Source: Hominilimicola fabiformis
GTDB lineage: Bacteria; Bacillota; Clostridia; UBA1381
Length of the DNA: 64,000 bases
Assembly (NCBI RefSeq): GCF_020687385.1
Contig: NZ_JAJEQM010000009.1
Span: 1 to 64,000, forward strand
Direction of reading: 5' to 3'
Shown here piece by piece: positions 8,131 through 19,700 of this stretch. Made by a program: the position numbers and the translations under genes. Below the pieces are notes generated by a model. It saw only the letters and a list, made by a program, of their open reading frames with translations. It did not search any database and was not told where the DNA came from. Each line of letters opens with the position of its first letter. Position 1 is the stretch's first letter.

Positions 8131-9288
8131 ATGTCAGATAAAAAACCATTGTACAAACAAATTATGGATAAATTAAAAGAGCGTATAAAGTCGGGAGATT
8201 TTGAATACGACGCACCGTTTGTCACAGAGGACAGAATTACTAAGGAATACGGTGTGAGTCGTATAACCGCAATCAGAGCACTTGAGGAGCTTGAACATGA
8301 CGGATTGATTAACAGAAAACGAGGCAGCGGTAGTTTTGTTTCAAAAAATGCGATGAGTATTCTTGGCAAGAACAAGGAAGACAATGCCGCAGTTACGATA
8401 CACAAAAAAAACAGAGATATATCTCTTGTGGCATTGGTTATGCCGTTTGATATAAAGCTTGGTAATATGTTCAAATGCTTTGACGGAATTAATAGTGTGC
8501 TCAATAAGGAAAATTGCTTTGTCAGTATATATAATGCAAACAGAAGTGTGGAAAACGAGGAGAAAATACTTCGTTCACTTTTGGAACAGGGGATAGACGG
8601 CGTTATATGTTATCCTGTACGTGGTGGCAGAAATTTTGAAGTGTATAATCAGTTTTTAGTTAAAAAAATTCCTCTTGTGCTTATTGATAATTATATAGAA
8701 AATATGCCTATGAGTTATATTGTGTCGGATAACAGCGGCGGCGGAAAAGCACTTTGCGAATATGCATTAGAGCATGGACATAAAAAGATTGGATTTTTTT
8801 GCAGAGGTCGTGTGAATGAAACTATATCAATAAGGGATAGATATATGGGATATGCGGCGGCACTTGAAGAAAAAGGTTTAGGAGTTAATCTTGATTATGT
8901 ATATGCGAACATTGACGACAAGTACGAAATGCTGACTGAAGAAGAAAGACAACAATACGGCGACGTTGAAAATTATTTGAAAACGATTGTAAATCGTATG
9001 CATGAACAAGGAATTTCTTGTGTTTTGTGCCAAAACGATTGGGTGGCAATTCAAGTATATAATTGTTGTAAGGCACTTGATATATCGGTTCCAAATGAAA
9101 TGTGCATAATGGGTTTTGATAATATAAGCGAGCTTGACGAAATGGATGGCGGAAACAAGATAATAACCGTGGAGCAAAACTTCTTTGAACTGGGTGTGAA
9201 AGCAGGTGAAACCGTTCTTAGAGAAATAAACGGCGAAATGCCCGGAATTAAATACATTGTGCCTGTTAAAATTGCTGTTCGCAATTGA
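8131..9288 (+). CDS. GntR-type HTH / LacI-type sensor transcriptional regulator
   Basis: 385 residues with the AraR-like hybrid architecture. Residues 1-70 form a GntR winged helix (KPLYKQIMDKLKERIKSGDF, VTEDRITKEYGVSRITAIRALEELEHDGLINRKRGSGSFV, given here in two blocks). Residues 85-385 form a periplasmic-binding-protein-like effector domain (DISLVALVMPF, EQGIDGVICYP, IPLVLIDNY, HGHKKIGFFCRG, CIMGFDNI). Such proteins repress sugar-use genes until a sugar or sugar phosphate binds. The gene lies between DUF2264 (divergent) and the GH38-A operon (same strand), and operator-like elements occur on both sides, so both are probable targets. An intracellular mannoside or glucuronide effector would fit, but this is inference. 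Confidence 0.88.
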   Translation: MSDKKPLYKQIMDKLKERIKSGDFEYDAPFVTEDRITKEYGVSRITAIRALEELEHDGLINRKRGSGSFVSKNAMSILGKNKEDNAAVTIHKKNRDISLVALVMPFDIKLGNMFKCFDGINSVLNKENCFVSIYNANRSVENEEKILRSLLEQGIDGVICYPVRGGRNFEVYNQFLVKKIPLVLIDNYIENMPMSYIVSDNSGGGKALCEYALEHGHKKIGFFCRGRVNETISIRDRYMGYAAALEEKGLGVNLDYVYANIDDKYEMLTEEERQQYGDVENYLKTIVNRMHEQGISCVLCQNDWVAIQVYNCCKALDISVPNEMCIMGFDNISELDEMDGGNKIITVEQNFFELGVKAGETVLREINGEMPGIKYIVPVKIAVRN

Positions 9289-9293
9289 ATTTT

Positions 9294-9338
9294 AAAAATA
9301 GACCGTTTGAAACAATCTAACGGTTTATTTTTTTTGTT
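9294..9338 (+). terminator. Rho-independent terminator after the regulator
   Basis: AAATAGACCGTT pairs with AACGGTTTATTT (one G-U pair) around an 11-nt loop, and the stem runs into an eight-T tract. Confidence 0.8.
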
Positions 9339-9774
9339 AAAATTAAATTTTAGATTATGTAAAAACAGAAAAATACTGAACTTTGATATATTGTGTAATA
9401 TAATTATACATAACAAATAAAAAATTGATATATAATTGGAATGGACGGAGATAATTTGAAGTTAAAATATATCATAAAGAAGTCTATTCGTATACAAATG
9501 AGACAGTGCAGAGTAGTTCTATACTCGTGGTACAAATCTTTGTAAAACGCAATGGTGTTTATATTGGAGGGAAGCACTAACGGTATTCAAATAAAACATA
9601 TTCGTGATAATCAATCTATTGCAACATCAAAGGTTGAACTTTATGACGGTAATAATAGTGCAACAGGTGCAACGAAATTTTACTTGGGTATTGATTTTGA
9701 TATATAATAGCGATATAATATATAACAAATATATCAAACCCAAATTTATTATATGGTATAAGAAGGAATTTCAA
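9339..9774 (+). promoter_or_regulatory. Leader region of the GH38-A operon with operator-like elements and a small ORF relic
   Basis: 436 bp without a clear gene. Further TTGATATATT-type elements occur at 9381-9398 and 9424-9437 and near 9695, like those around the regulator. A 51-codon frame, 9552-9707, reads protein-like (STNGIQIKHIRDN, TSKVELYDG) but lacks a good ribosome binding site and has a stop just upstream. It may be the tail of a deleted beta-sandwich gene. Nothing else recognisable was found. Confidence 0.4.
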
Positions 9775-12477
9775 ATGAGCAAAAATGTACATATAATATC
9801 ACACTCTCATTGGGACAGAGAGTGGTATCTTCCGTTTGAACAACACAGAATGCGACTTGTTGAATTGATAGATAAATGTATGGAGGTTTTTGAAAAGGAC
9901 GATTCATTCAAAAGCTTTTTCCTTGACGGTCAGACTATTGTGCTTGACGATTATCTTGAAATAAGACTGGAAAATAAAGAAAAACTTATTAAGTATATCA
10001 AGGAGGGTAAATTTATAATCGGTCCTTGGTATATCTTGCAAGACGAATTTTATACGAGCGGTGAGGCGAATATCAGAAATTTGCTTGTAGGTATGAAAGA
10101 AGCTGAAAAGTACGGCGCTATGTGCAAAATGGGATATTTCCCGGACGCATTCGGTAATGCGGGACAAATGCCTCAAATTTTAAAACAAGCGGGAATGGAT
10201 ACAGTGACATTCGGACGTGGTGTACGCCCTGTCGGATTTGATAACGAAATTCAAGAAAACGGAAACTATGAATCTCCGTATTCGGAAATGATGTGGGAAT
10301 CTCCTGACGGTACGAAGATTTTCGGTATTCTGTTTGCAAATTGGTATAATAACGGCAACGAAGTTCCGACAGACAAGAAAAGTGCAAAAGAATATTGGGA
10401 CGACAGATTGAAAAAAGTTGCGACTTTTGCGTCAACTGATGAATATTTGTTGATGAACGGTTGTGACCATCAGCCAGTACAAGCGGATTTGGGGAAGGCA
10501 ATAGAAGTTGCGTCGGAACTTTATCCCGACATTAATTTTAAACATTCAAATTTCCCTGATTATATTAAGGCAATTAAAGAGAAAGTGCCAAATGATTTGG
10601 CGGTTGTCAAAGGCGAACTTACAAGTCAGGACACAGACGGTTGGTCAACGCTTATTAATTGTGCGTCATCACACATTTACTTAAAGCAGATGAACAGAAA
10701 ATGTGAATCGGCACTTGAAAACGGTGCAGAGCCTGTCAGAGTTTTATCATCTGTTTTGGGACAAAATTATCCGTCGGACGAACTTGAATATTCATGGAAG
10801 AAACTTATGCAAAATCACCCTCACGACAGTATCTGTTGTTGCAGTGTAGATGAGGTACAAGACGAAATGGCAACACGTTTTAATAAGAGTAAGCAAGTTG
10901 CGGACTATCTTGTATCAGAGGGAACAAGATATATTGCAGATAAGATTAATACAAAGGAATACGAAAAGTATAAAAATGCACTTCCGTTTGTTGTGTTTAA
11001 CACGACAGGCAGAAAACGCACATCAGTTGTGTCGGTGGAAATTGACGTAACTCGTAAATCGGGCTGGCTTAAAAAATGTGCGTATGATTTAGACGAAATA
11101 AATGTGCCAAACTATAAGCTTATAGATTCAGCCGGAAATTCAATACCGTTTAAAATCGAAGATTTGGGAGTTAGATTCGGCTACGATTTGCCTAAGGATA
11201 AGTTCAGACAACCGTACATGGCAAGACGTGTTCGTGTAACATTTGAAGCTGAAAATATATCCGCTGTCGGATATAAAACATATGCTCTTGTTGAGGGGGA
11301 CGCAGAAAAAGTAACAGATACACTTGTCAGCGGTGAAAATTGTATGGAAAACGATGCAATTCGTGTAGAAATAAACAAGAACGGTTCGCTTAATGTAACA
11401 GACAAAGCAAGCGGCAGAACATATAAAGGTGTCGCTTATTATGAAGAAACAGGTGACTTGGGCAATGAATATATGTATAAAATGCCTGAGGGAAGTAAGG
11501 CGATAACAACGCAAGATACGGTTGCGAAGATTGAACTTGCGGAAGATGAGCCGTACAGAGCAATGTATAAAATCACAAACACAATTACAGTTCCGAAGTC
11601 GGGCGATGATAATTTCGAGGACGAAAAACGTCATATGGTATTCTTTAAAGAAAGAGTTGGCGGAAGAAGTAATGATACCGTTGAAATGAAGATAGAAACA
11701 TTTGTTTCACTTGACAAAAACGGTAAGGGTGTAAAAATCAAAACGAGATTTGATAATGAAGTAAAAGACCATAGAGTTCGAATTATGGTGCCGACAGGTA
11801 TAAATTCAGATGTACATAAGGCTGATTCTGTGTTTGAGGTTGTTACAAGAAATAATCGTCATAATGCAGGTTGGAATAATCCGAGTGGGTGTGAACACGA
11901 GCAGGGATTTGTGAGCATTGATGACGGTGAAAAGGGTATAGCAGTCGCAAATATAGGCTTGTACGAATATGAAATGTTACCGGATTTAGATAATACAATC
12001 GCAGTTACAATTCTTCGTGCAGTCGGTGAAATGGGCGATTGGGGCGTGTTACCGACTCCTAAGGCTCAATGCTTGGGTATAAGCGAAACGGAAATTGAAA
12101 TTGTACCGTTTAAGGGTGATTTGATTTCAAGCGGAGCTTATGAGGAGTGCTATCAGTTCAAAACAGATATTATAACCGCCGCTACAGATTGTCATAACGG
12201 AGCAATGCCGCTTGATTATTCTATGATTAATTGGCAAGGTGACGGCTTGACGCTTACGGGTATCAAGCAAAAAGGCAACGGCGAAGATATAATACTTCGT
12301 TGGGTAAATGTAAGCGATAAACCTACAACGTTGACAATTCAAAAGAGTGATGTTATCGATAATCTTTACATCAGTAATATTATAGAAAAGAAGATTAAGG
12401 AAATTGACAGTGATAACGGCTATTTCAATATTGAGGCAAAAACGTATGAGATAATGACCGTAGGAATTGCAAAATAA
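9775..12477 (+). CDS. GH38 alpha-mannosidase (GH38-A)
   Basis: 900 residues from the ATG at 9775, which has an AAGGAA ribosome binding site and begins exactly at the conserved GH38 N-terminus; the 57 codons upstream are not family-like. Predicted zinc ligands are H12 and D14 in SHSHWDREW, D124 (also the nucleophile) in YFPDAFGNAGQMPQ, and H350 in NHPHDSI. The bacterial MngB-like order continues with the C-terminal beta-sandwich domains. There is no signal peptide, so it acts inside the cell, removing alpha-mannose from imported oligosaccharides. In a xanthan pathway it would take the inner alpha-1,3-mannose off cellobiose. It lies downstream of a GntR/LacI gene with operator-like elements between, and overlaps a ROK kinase relic (TAATG). 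Confidence 0.92.
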   Translation: MSKNVHIISHSHWDREWYLPFEQHRMRLVELIDKCMEVFEKDDSFKSFFLDGQTIVLDDYLEIRLENKEKLIKYIKEGKFIIGPWYILQDEFYTSGEANIRNLLVGMKEAEKYGAMCKMGYFPDAFGNAGQMPQILKQAGMDTVTFGRGVRPVGFDNEIQENGNYESPYSEMMWESPDGTKIFGILFANWYNNGNEVPTDKKSAKEYWDDRLKKVATFASTDEYLLMNGCDHQPVQADLGKAIEVASELYPDINFKHSNFPDYIKAIKEKVPNDLAVVKGELTSQDTDGWSTLINCASSHIYLKQMNRKCESALENGAEPVRVLSSVLGQNYPSDELEYSWKKLMQNHPHDSICCCSVDEVQDEMATRFNKSKQVADYLVSEGTRYIADKINTKEYEKYKNALPFVVFNTTGRKRTSVVSVEIDVTRKSGWLKKCAYDLDEINVPNYKLIDSAGNSIPFKIEDLGVRFGYDLPKDKFRQPYMARRVRVTFEAENISAVGYKTYALVEGDAEKVTDTLVSGENCMENDAIRVEINKNGSLNVTDKASGRTYKGVAYYEETGDLGNEYMYKMPEGSKAITTQDTVAKIELAEDEPYRAMYKITNTITVPKSGDDNFEDEKRHMVFFKERVGGRSNDTVEMKIETFVSLDKNGKGVKIKTRFDNEVKDHRVRIMVPTGINSDVHKADSVFEVVTRNNRHNAGWNNPSGCEHEQGFVSIDDGEKGIAVANIGLYEYEMLPDLDNTIAVTILRAVGEMGDWGVLPTPKAQCLGISETEIEIVPFKGDLISSGAYEECYQFKTDIITAATDCHNGAMPLDYSMINWQGDGLTLTGIKQKGNGEDIILRWVNVSDKPTTLTIQKSDVIDNLYISNIIEKKIKEIDSDNGYFNIEAKTYEIMTVGIAK

Positions 12478-12596
12478 TGTATTATATAGGAATAGACCTT
12501 GGCGGAACAAATATTGCGGCAGAGGAGAAAAAGGTTGTTATGGCTCAGCTTTTCAACGATGCGGGAATTATAGGTTCGGCAATGCTTGCGATATAA
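12477..12596 (+). pseudogene. ROK sugar kinase reduced to an in-frame 39-codon deletion scar
   Basis: The ATG overlaps the GH38-A stop codon. The frame begins MYYIGIDLGGTNIA, the phosphate-binding N-terminus of ROK glucokinases. It then jumps to VVMAQLFNDAGIIGSAML, which matches the extreme C-terminus of the same family (consensus LGNDAGIIGAALL). Roughly 270 codons of the middle are missing and the frame is kept. No kinase activity is possible. The intact ancestor would have phosphorylated glucose or mannose released by the operon. Translation may persist because the start is coupled to GH38-A. Confidence 0.8.
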
Positions 12597-12662
12597 ATTA
12601 AGTATGTCCGACTTGAAAAATCTTTTTGCAGCATATATAATATACTTATTGGAGTGATTTTT

Positions 12663-13448
12663 ATGATAGTATTTTTTGATTTGGACGGCACACTTATATC
12701 CGATGACGAGGCATATATAATACCAGACAGTGCGGTGAATGCAATACATAAGGCACAGGAAAACGGACATTTGATGTATGTCGATACAGGCAGAACCGTT
12801 ATGAATGTTGAGCAAAGAATAAGAGATATAGGCTTTGATGGATATGTCTGCGGTTGCGGAATGTATATAGAATGTGGCGGTAAAGTGATATATCAGCATA
12901 CATTGCCGACGAAGCTTTGCAGAAATGTCGCAAATCTTGTGTATGAATGTAATATGACGCCGATGTATGAACATTCTAAGTCGTTTTATTGTGATAAACG
13001 TAGCAGAAATTTAGACGGTTTTGTAAAGCTGAAAAGACGTTTTGAAATGCAGGGTAAAGATTTGTCACCCGATGTAAGTGACAATGATTTTGCTTTTGAT
13101 AAATTCTTGGCTTGGTATGATGAAAAAAGCGATATAGAACGATTTAAAAGAGAAATTGAAAAAGATTTTGATTTTATTGTGCGTGGTGACGGCTTTTGTG
13201 AAATGACCGTAAAAGGATTTTCAAAGGGAACGGGAATTGAAAAAGTCCTTGAATATCATAATATTCCGATTAACAGTGCATATGCAATAGGCGACAGTAT
13301 GAATGATTTGCCTATGCTTAATGCGGTGCCTAACAGTATCGTTATGGGTAATGGCAGTGACGAACTTAAAAAGTCGGCATCTTTTGTGACAAAAGATTTG
13401 CTCGATAATGGCATAGAATACGCACTCAAGCATTTTGGAATGATATAG
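12663..13448 (+). CDS. HAD-superfamily Cof-type phosphatase
   Basis: 261 residues from the ATG at 12663; GGAG lies 8 nt upstream, which favours this over the GTG at 12654. The motifs are those of HAD class IIB: DLDGT with nucleophile Asp near residue 7, TGR (motif II, about 44-46), KGTGIEKV with the motif III Lys (about 190), and GDSMNDLPML (motif IV, about 211). The Cof-type cap lies between motifs II and III. These enzymes hydrolyse sugar phosphates, flavin or nucleotide phosphates with low specificity. Placed behind GH38-A and a dead ROK kinase, it may handle hexose phosphates. It is followed by a strong terminator, which closes the GH38-A operon. Confidence 0.85.
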   Translation: MIVFFDLDGTLISDDEAYIIPDSAVNAIHKAQENGHLMYVDTGRTVMNVEQRIRDIGFDGYVCGCGMYIECGGKVIYQHTLPTKLCRNVANLVYECNMTPMYEHSKSFYCDKRSRNLDGFVKLKRRFEMQGKDLSPDVSDNDFAFDKFLAWYDEKSDIERFKREIEKDFDFIVRGDGFCEMTVKGFSKGTGIEKVLEYHNIPINSAYAIGDSMNDLPMLNAVPNSIVMGNGSDELKKSASFVTKDLLDNGIEYALKHFGMI

Positions 13449-13490
13449 CGATTAAATTTTAGAAGAAATTATTTATACTTTATAATAAAA

Positions 13491-13540
13491 CAGTGTCGTT
13501 AGGTTGGTTTGAAAACCAACTCTAATGGCACTGTTTTTTT
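13491..13540 (+). terminator. Rho-independent terminator closing the GH38-A operon
   Basis: A two-part stem (CAGTG...CACTG and GTTGGTTT...AAACCAAC, with a few mismatches between) is followed by seven T. The outer stem shares the CAGTGYCGTTAG sequence with the terminator at 5625. Confidence 0.85.
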
Positions 13541-13647
13541 GCGTCAATAGGGTTATGGATAATGTTATGGCAAGTCAAGCTTTTAACAGCATATTTTACG
13601 ATTTATATGACTTTTGTACCGAAAAACATGGTTGGTTTTAATAAATT

Positions 13648-13703
13648 TAACCGCACAGCTTAAAGTTTACCGCATTTTAATAAAAAAATTCCCGTGGTAA
13701 GAT
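13648..13703 (+). promoter_or_regulatory. Activator box and -10 of the acetylesterase gene (regulon site 1)
   Basis: The box AAAGTTTACCGC starts at 13662, and TAAGAT (-10) starts exactly 36 bp later at 13698. A matching ACCGCA half-site lies 19 bp upstream of the downstream ACCGCA. There is no good -35 hexamer, as expected for an activator-dependent promoter. Five more promoters in the window share the pattern. Confidence 0.7.
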
Positions 13704-13763
13704 TAATAACAAGATATAGTTATTATGAGTAAAAGTATATAAAAACGGAAAGAGGGGAAAAAA

Positions 13764-16700
13764 ATGAAAAAAATTATTTCATTGATGTTAGCTGTGACGA
13801 TGATATGTGCATCTATCGGTTTGACGGCATTTGCGGCTACTACAACTACAGTAGAAGCGGAAGCGGACGGAGTATCAGCGTATACACTGCCAAGTTCAGA
13901 CAAAAGTAATAGTAAAATATTAAAAAATACTGTAAGCAGTAAAGAAAGTGTCACTTATTATATACAAGCAAACAATACACCAAGAGCGACAATGTTTAAG
14001 TTGGCACAAGTAAATACCGGCGACAAGATTAATGTCGATATTAATTTTACATATCTTGATACTGCAACAATGGAATTGGAATATTGTCTTTTTGTTTCTG
14101 ATAGCGAAATAACACTTACATCACACTCGCAGGATTTGGTAAAAGAGGAACTTGAAAAGCATACAGATGAAAGTAATATAAAAAACTGGTCAACAAACAA
14201 ATCAAATATGAAGTATTCCCTGCCTAACGGAATTACGGCATCAAAGGATGGATACGTATATTTATATATAGGCTGTGGAGATTTAAGTGAGGATAAAACT
14301 CAAGTCACTAAGAAAATACAGTGGTCTATTGACTCATTTGATGTGAATATAGACAGTGATGGAGGTGGCGAAACAGAGCCGGATACAACACCAACGCCAA
14401 CCACAACAATCAATCCGGATGTGACACCAACGCCAACCCCAACGGCAAGCCCAACCCCAACGCCTACTCTTGAACCGGAGTTAACTTTGGATGAGGTGTA
14501 CTCCTCAAACATGGTACTCCAGAGAAAAGAACCTATTACTATTACAGGTACAGGAAAATCGGGGAATACGGTTTCAGTAAATTTTAATGGGGCTGATGAG
14601 CAAACAACAATAGAACATGGTTTATGGGAGATAACCCTTCCTGCTATGGAAGCTGTAAAATCAGCAACTATGACAGTATCAAGCGGTGATAACATGATTA
14701 CTCTCGATAATGTGGCTGTCGGTGATGTTATATTCTGTACGGGACAATCAAATATGTTTAATCGCCTTGAGACTTTTCCAACGTTGATGAACGAAGAATT
14801 AAGTGAAGCTTACGAAGACGTGAGATATATGAATTCATTTGACGAGATTTCAGAGTGGAAGGTTGCTACTATGGAAAATTCAAAGCAATTTTCTGCACTT
14901 GGATTCTTGATAGGTAAGAGGATGATAAAAAAAGATTCTGATGTTCCTATAGGTCTTATAAGTTCAAGTTTGGGTGGGTCGTCAATAATGCAGTGGATTC
15001 CGACATATTCAGTAAATTGGGATTCACAAGCAAAGAGAATGATGGCGGGAGCAAGCTCAAAAGGCGGACTATATACACAAAGACTTCTGCCGCTAAAGAA
15101 TTTGAAAGCATCTGCTGTTGTATGGTATCAAGGAGAGGCAAATACTACCTTTGAAAGCGGCACAGTGTATGAGCAAGCATTGACTTCGCTTATTAACAAC
15201 TGGAGAAAAACATTTAATGATGAGGACTTACCATTTGTAGTCGTTCAACTTCCTACTGCGAATTTTGCAAAAATTTATTCGACAATACGCATTGGCACCG
15301 GAGTAAGAGCGGGACAATGGAATGTATCACAAAGAATGGATAACGTAAAAACAGTTGTGAGCAATGATACAGGAACTACAAATAATGTTCACCCAAATGA
15401 TAAAGGACCTATTGCTGACAGAGCAGTTGCTTATATAGAAGATTTTATTAACAATACACAATCAAATGTTGAAAGCCCATCTTTTGATTATATGGAACGC
15501 AGTGGCGATAAACTTATTCTTCATTTCAAGAATACATACGGCTCTCTTTCAACCGATGATGGAGGTGTGCCGTTGGGCTTTGAACTTAAAGATGATGACG
15601 GAATATACAAAGATGTTACACCGACAATTAACGGCGATACTATAGAAATAGATGTAACAGATATAACAAATCCACAGGTTAAGTATGCATGGTCAGATAC
15701 TCCGGGTATTGCAAAGGATTTAGTTGAAGCACAAACTGACACCCCAGCCGTGATTAATACATTTAATGCTGCAGGCAGACCTATAGCACCGTTTATGACT
15801 GATTTGACAGAGAAATATGCTTCTAAAGCTGTAAATAAAGAGTTGTCAACGACAGAGTTCTATAATTATGCACCGTATATATCAAAAGTAGAGCAGTCAG
15901 GCGACGACATTGTAATAAGTGCTTATGACACAGATGGTGTTGTCAGTAAAGTTGAGGTATATATTGACGAGGGAGAAATCAAGGCGGGTGATGCTAAACA
16001 ACGTGACGACGGTAAATGGGTATTTACACCTGATGTTACATCGGGTGTGCACAGTGTTTATGCAATTGCAACAGACAATGATAACATTAACAGTCTTACC
16101 TGTGTTGACTATCCAACTTATAATATTATAAGACCGACAAGATATGATTATGTGAAGGGATATACAGAAAGTCCATCATCTGTTGAGTATAACAACGGCG
16201 ATGATATGCTGGCAAAGGCAACGAATGACGTTAATGGGACAACAACGACGGTAACGTCGGCAATACCTACAGGAGAAACAACAAAGTCGTTGAAGTTGTC
16301 TGCCACCGGCAATAAGGCAACGGCTAATGCAACTATTCCTATAAGTAAGGCAGATAATCCGCAGAAAACATTAACAATAGAATACGACACGATGTTTGAA
16401 AGTGCTGATGATGCGATTGGTGCATCAAGAGGTATGTATGCTAAAACAAAGGAAGGAAATGAACTATGGCTTACATATTTCACCGCGTCGTCACTCAGAA
16501 CAGCTATTACTAATACGGGAGGAAACTGGTGCTATGAACAAGCAATGTCTATAAAGAATAACCAATGGCACCATATAAAACTTGAACTTCATCCAAACAC
16601 AGGAATATTTTCAGTATGGCTAGATGGAACAATGCTTCAAGATAATGTGAGTTTTGTAAAAGAAGGAAGTTCATTTGATACATGTAAAGGAGCCTTTGAC

Positions 16701-19700
16701 ACTTTAAAGGAAGGAATAACAGACTTGCGATTCTATCATACAGCTTCAAATAATATTGAAAATGCGACGTATATAGATAACGTTAAAGTAACAGAAGTAT
16801 CATATTCGGAGGAGGAAATTATACCACCGGCAAAAATACAGGAAGCAACTCCACAGATAAGCATTGATTATATAAATGAAACACTTACCGGCTTTGAGTC
16901 ACAGGAACCGTATACGATAAAGGTGGGTGAAGGTAATGCTAAAGATATAACGCTTGGCGAGGGCGTGACGACAATATCGCTTGATGATGAAAAAATCGGA
17001 TATGCGGGGGATATGCAGTCGTTTACGATTATAAAGAAAGCACGTAATGCAGATAATTATATAGACAGTGAAGCTCAGTTGCTTACCGTTCCCGCACGTT
17101 CGATTATGTCTGATGACATAAAAATCGATAACGCAACGGAAAAGATTACAATTCCAACCGGTTATAAATATGGTACAACAAGTGCAGATTATACAACTAT
17201 TACAACGGATGGAAAAGGAGAAACAGTAACAGTAGCACCATCAGAAAAGATTTATCTATATAAATCCGCAGTAACAACAGGTGAAAATAAAATGTTTAAG
17301 AGCGTAGTCAAGACATTTACAGCTCCGGCACGTAAAGAAATAGGAGAGGTTAAGATTGATTTCAATACGGAAACAATTAATACTACTACATCTATGCAGT
17401 ATAGCACATACGACGAAACAGAGTGGACAAATTGCACCGACACAAATATGTCAGTAACAGCATTTGATAGTTGGGATGGTTCAACTGAAAAAGTTGTTAA
17501 ATTCCATATTCCGTCAGATGAAGACAATTATGCAAGCGAGGTTGTAAGTGTTACAATTCCCGCTCGTCCGTCAATTCCTAATATAACAGGTGTTGCACCG
17601 ACAACAAACGGCGGTCAAGGCAAACTGACAGGCACAACAACAGCTATGGAGTACAAGACAGCGGACGGTGGAACGTGGGCGGATTGTTCAGATGTCGAAA
17701 CACCGGTTGATTCGGGAAGCTATATTGTACGCATAAAGGCTACAGCAACCTCATTTGTTGGTACAGAAACGACAATAATAACAGTACCACCGTTTTCAGC
17801 TATAAAGGAAGATACACCTAAAATTACGGTTAATTATAATGATGAATTGCTTGAGGGCTTTATAGATGGTGCGTCATACACAATTACGGTCGACACAGAT
17901 GTGGCAGAAAAAATAGCTCCGACAGATGGCAAACTTGCCATTGCGGAAAAATATATCAATAAGACAATCAGCATTGTAAGAAAAGCGAGTGACGCAAATC
18001 ATGTTGACAGTACAGTACAAACTATCACATTAGGTTCGCGTGCTGCACAACCTACCGGTTTGACAGGTATAAAACCGACTGCGGAAAATGGTAATGGCAA
18101 AATCACCGGTACTACTGCAGATATGCAGTACAAGGAGAAAGATAATAACGAGGACACATGGCATGATTGTACCGTAACTGAAACAGAAGTGACGGCGGGA
18201 AAGACATATATTGTACGTATAAAGGCGATTGTAGATGGTGAATTTAAGAGATTTGCAAGCATATGTACCGAAGTGGAGGTTGGAGAGTATGTTGCTCCGC
18301 AACCTTCAAAAACAAAGGAAAATACCCCGCAAATCAGCATTGACTACATAAACGAAACACTGACAGGTTTTACGGTGCAGGAGCCGTATACTATAAAGGT
18401 CGGTGAAGGTATAACTCAAGATATAACACTTGATGACAATGTAACAACAATATCACTTGATGATGAAAAAATTGGTTATGCCGGCGAATTATTGTCTATT
18501 GAAATTGTAAAAAAAGCACGCAATACCGAAACATATACCGACAGTGACGTGCAACAGTTGACAGTTAAAGCACGTCCTAAGGCACCTACAACCGTTCAAG
18601 GTGTAAATGCTACGGAAATAGGCGGCAAAGGCAAACTCACAGGTATGAATGGCATGCAGTACAAACTCAAGAGAACAGATGAATGGAGTAGTACGCAGTT
18701 GGTTGATACAGTTGAGGTTGATGCAGGCGAATACAATGTCCGCAAAGCTGCAACAGATACAGACTTTGCAAGTGAGGAGACAACAATTACAGTTGAAACG
18801 TTTATAGCTGAAAAGGAAATGACGCCTGAAATCGCAATTGATTATACAACAGAGGAACTTATAAACTTTGTTGAGGATGGAACATATACAATTAATGGTT
18901 TAGATGTTACATTAACAGATAACAAGTTATCATTAGCTAATTATATAACAAATGAACAGATAACGCTTTCGATAGTAAAGAAGGGTAATAATGTGACAAC
19001 GGTTGCGAGTGAAGCACAGACTCTAATAGTTAAGGCACGTCCTGCAGCACCGACAAAATCGGAAATCATAGTAACACAACCGAGTGTGATTGGCGGCAAA
19101 GGTACTATTGCAGGTATCGCAGACACTATGGAATATAGTACGAATAATGGTATTAATTGGACTACGGGCGATGGAGATGATATAGGTGATATTGAGCCTG
19201 GAACCACATATAAAATCCGTTATAAAGCTGTAAGTGCAGACGAGGAAGCCGAAAGGCAGTTTAAGAGTGCAGAATATTCGGTTACAATTATTGCGTATGA
19301 TGCAATGCCGGAAACGCAGCCTACAATCTCGATTAACTATGTAAACGAAAAGCTAACAGGCTTTACGGAAGGCTGTGACTATATAATAAAAATAGATGAT
19401 GGCGTAGCGACGGATAAAGATAATGTAACAGAGGATATCGACATTGACAACACATATTTCGGTCATACCCTAAAAATCGTAAAAAAAGGTGATGGCATAA
19501 AAACAAGCAACAGTGAAGCGTTTGAACTTTCTATTCCTAAACGTTCATCCGCACCAAATGTAGCAGCGGTTGAAGAACAGACTTATCAAGGCAATGACGG
19601 CAAAATCACAGGTGTTGACACTACAATGGAATATAAATCATTGTCAGAACCTACATTCACATGGACGCAGTGTGCAGGCACGGAAATCACAAATCTTGCA

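Noticed and set aside
9604-9774. Upstream extension of the GH38-A frame by 57 codons.
   Set aside because: It does not resemble GH38, and the ATG at 9775 has a ribosome binding site and matches the family N-terminus.
14390-14480. Short tandem repeats resembling a microsatellite.
   Set aside because: They encode a Thr-Pro linker between domains of the acetylesterase and need no other explanation.
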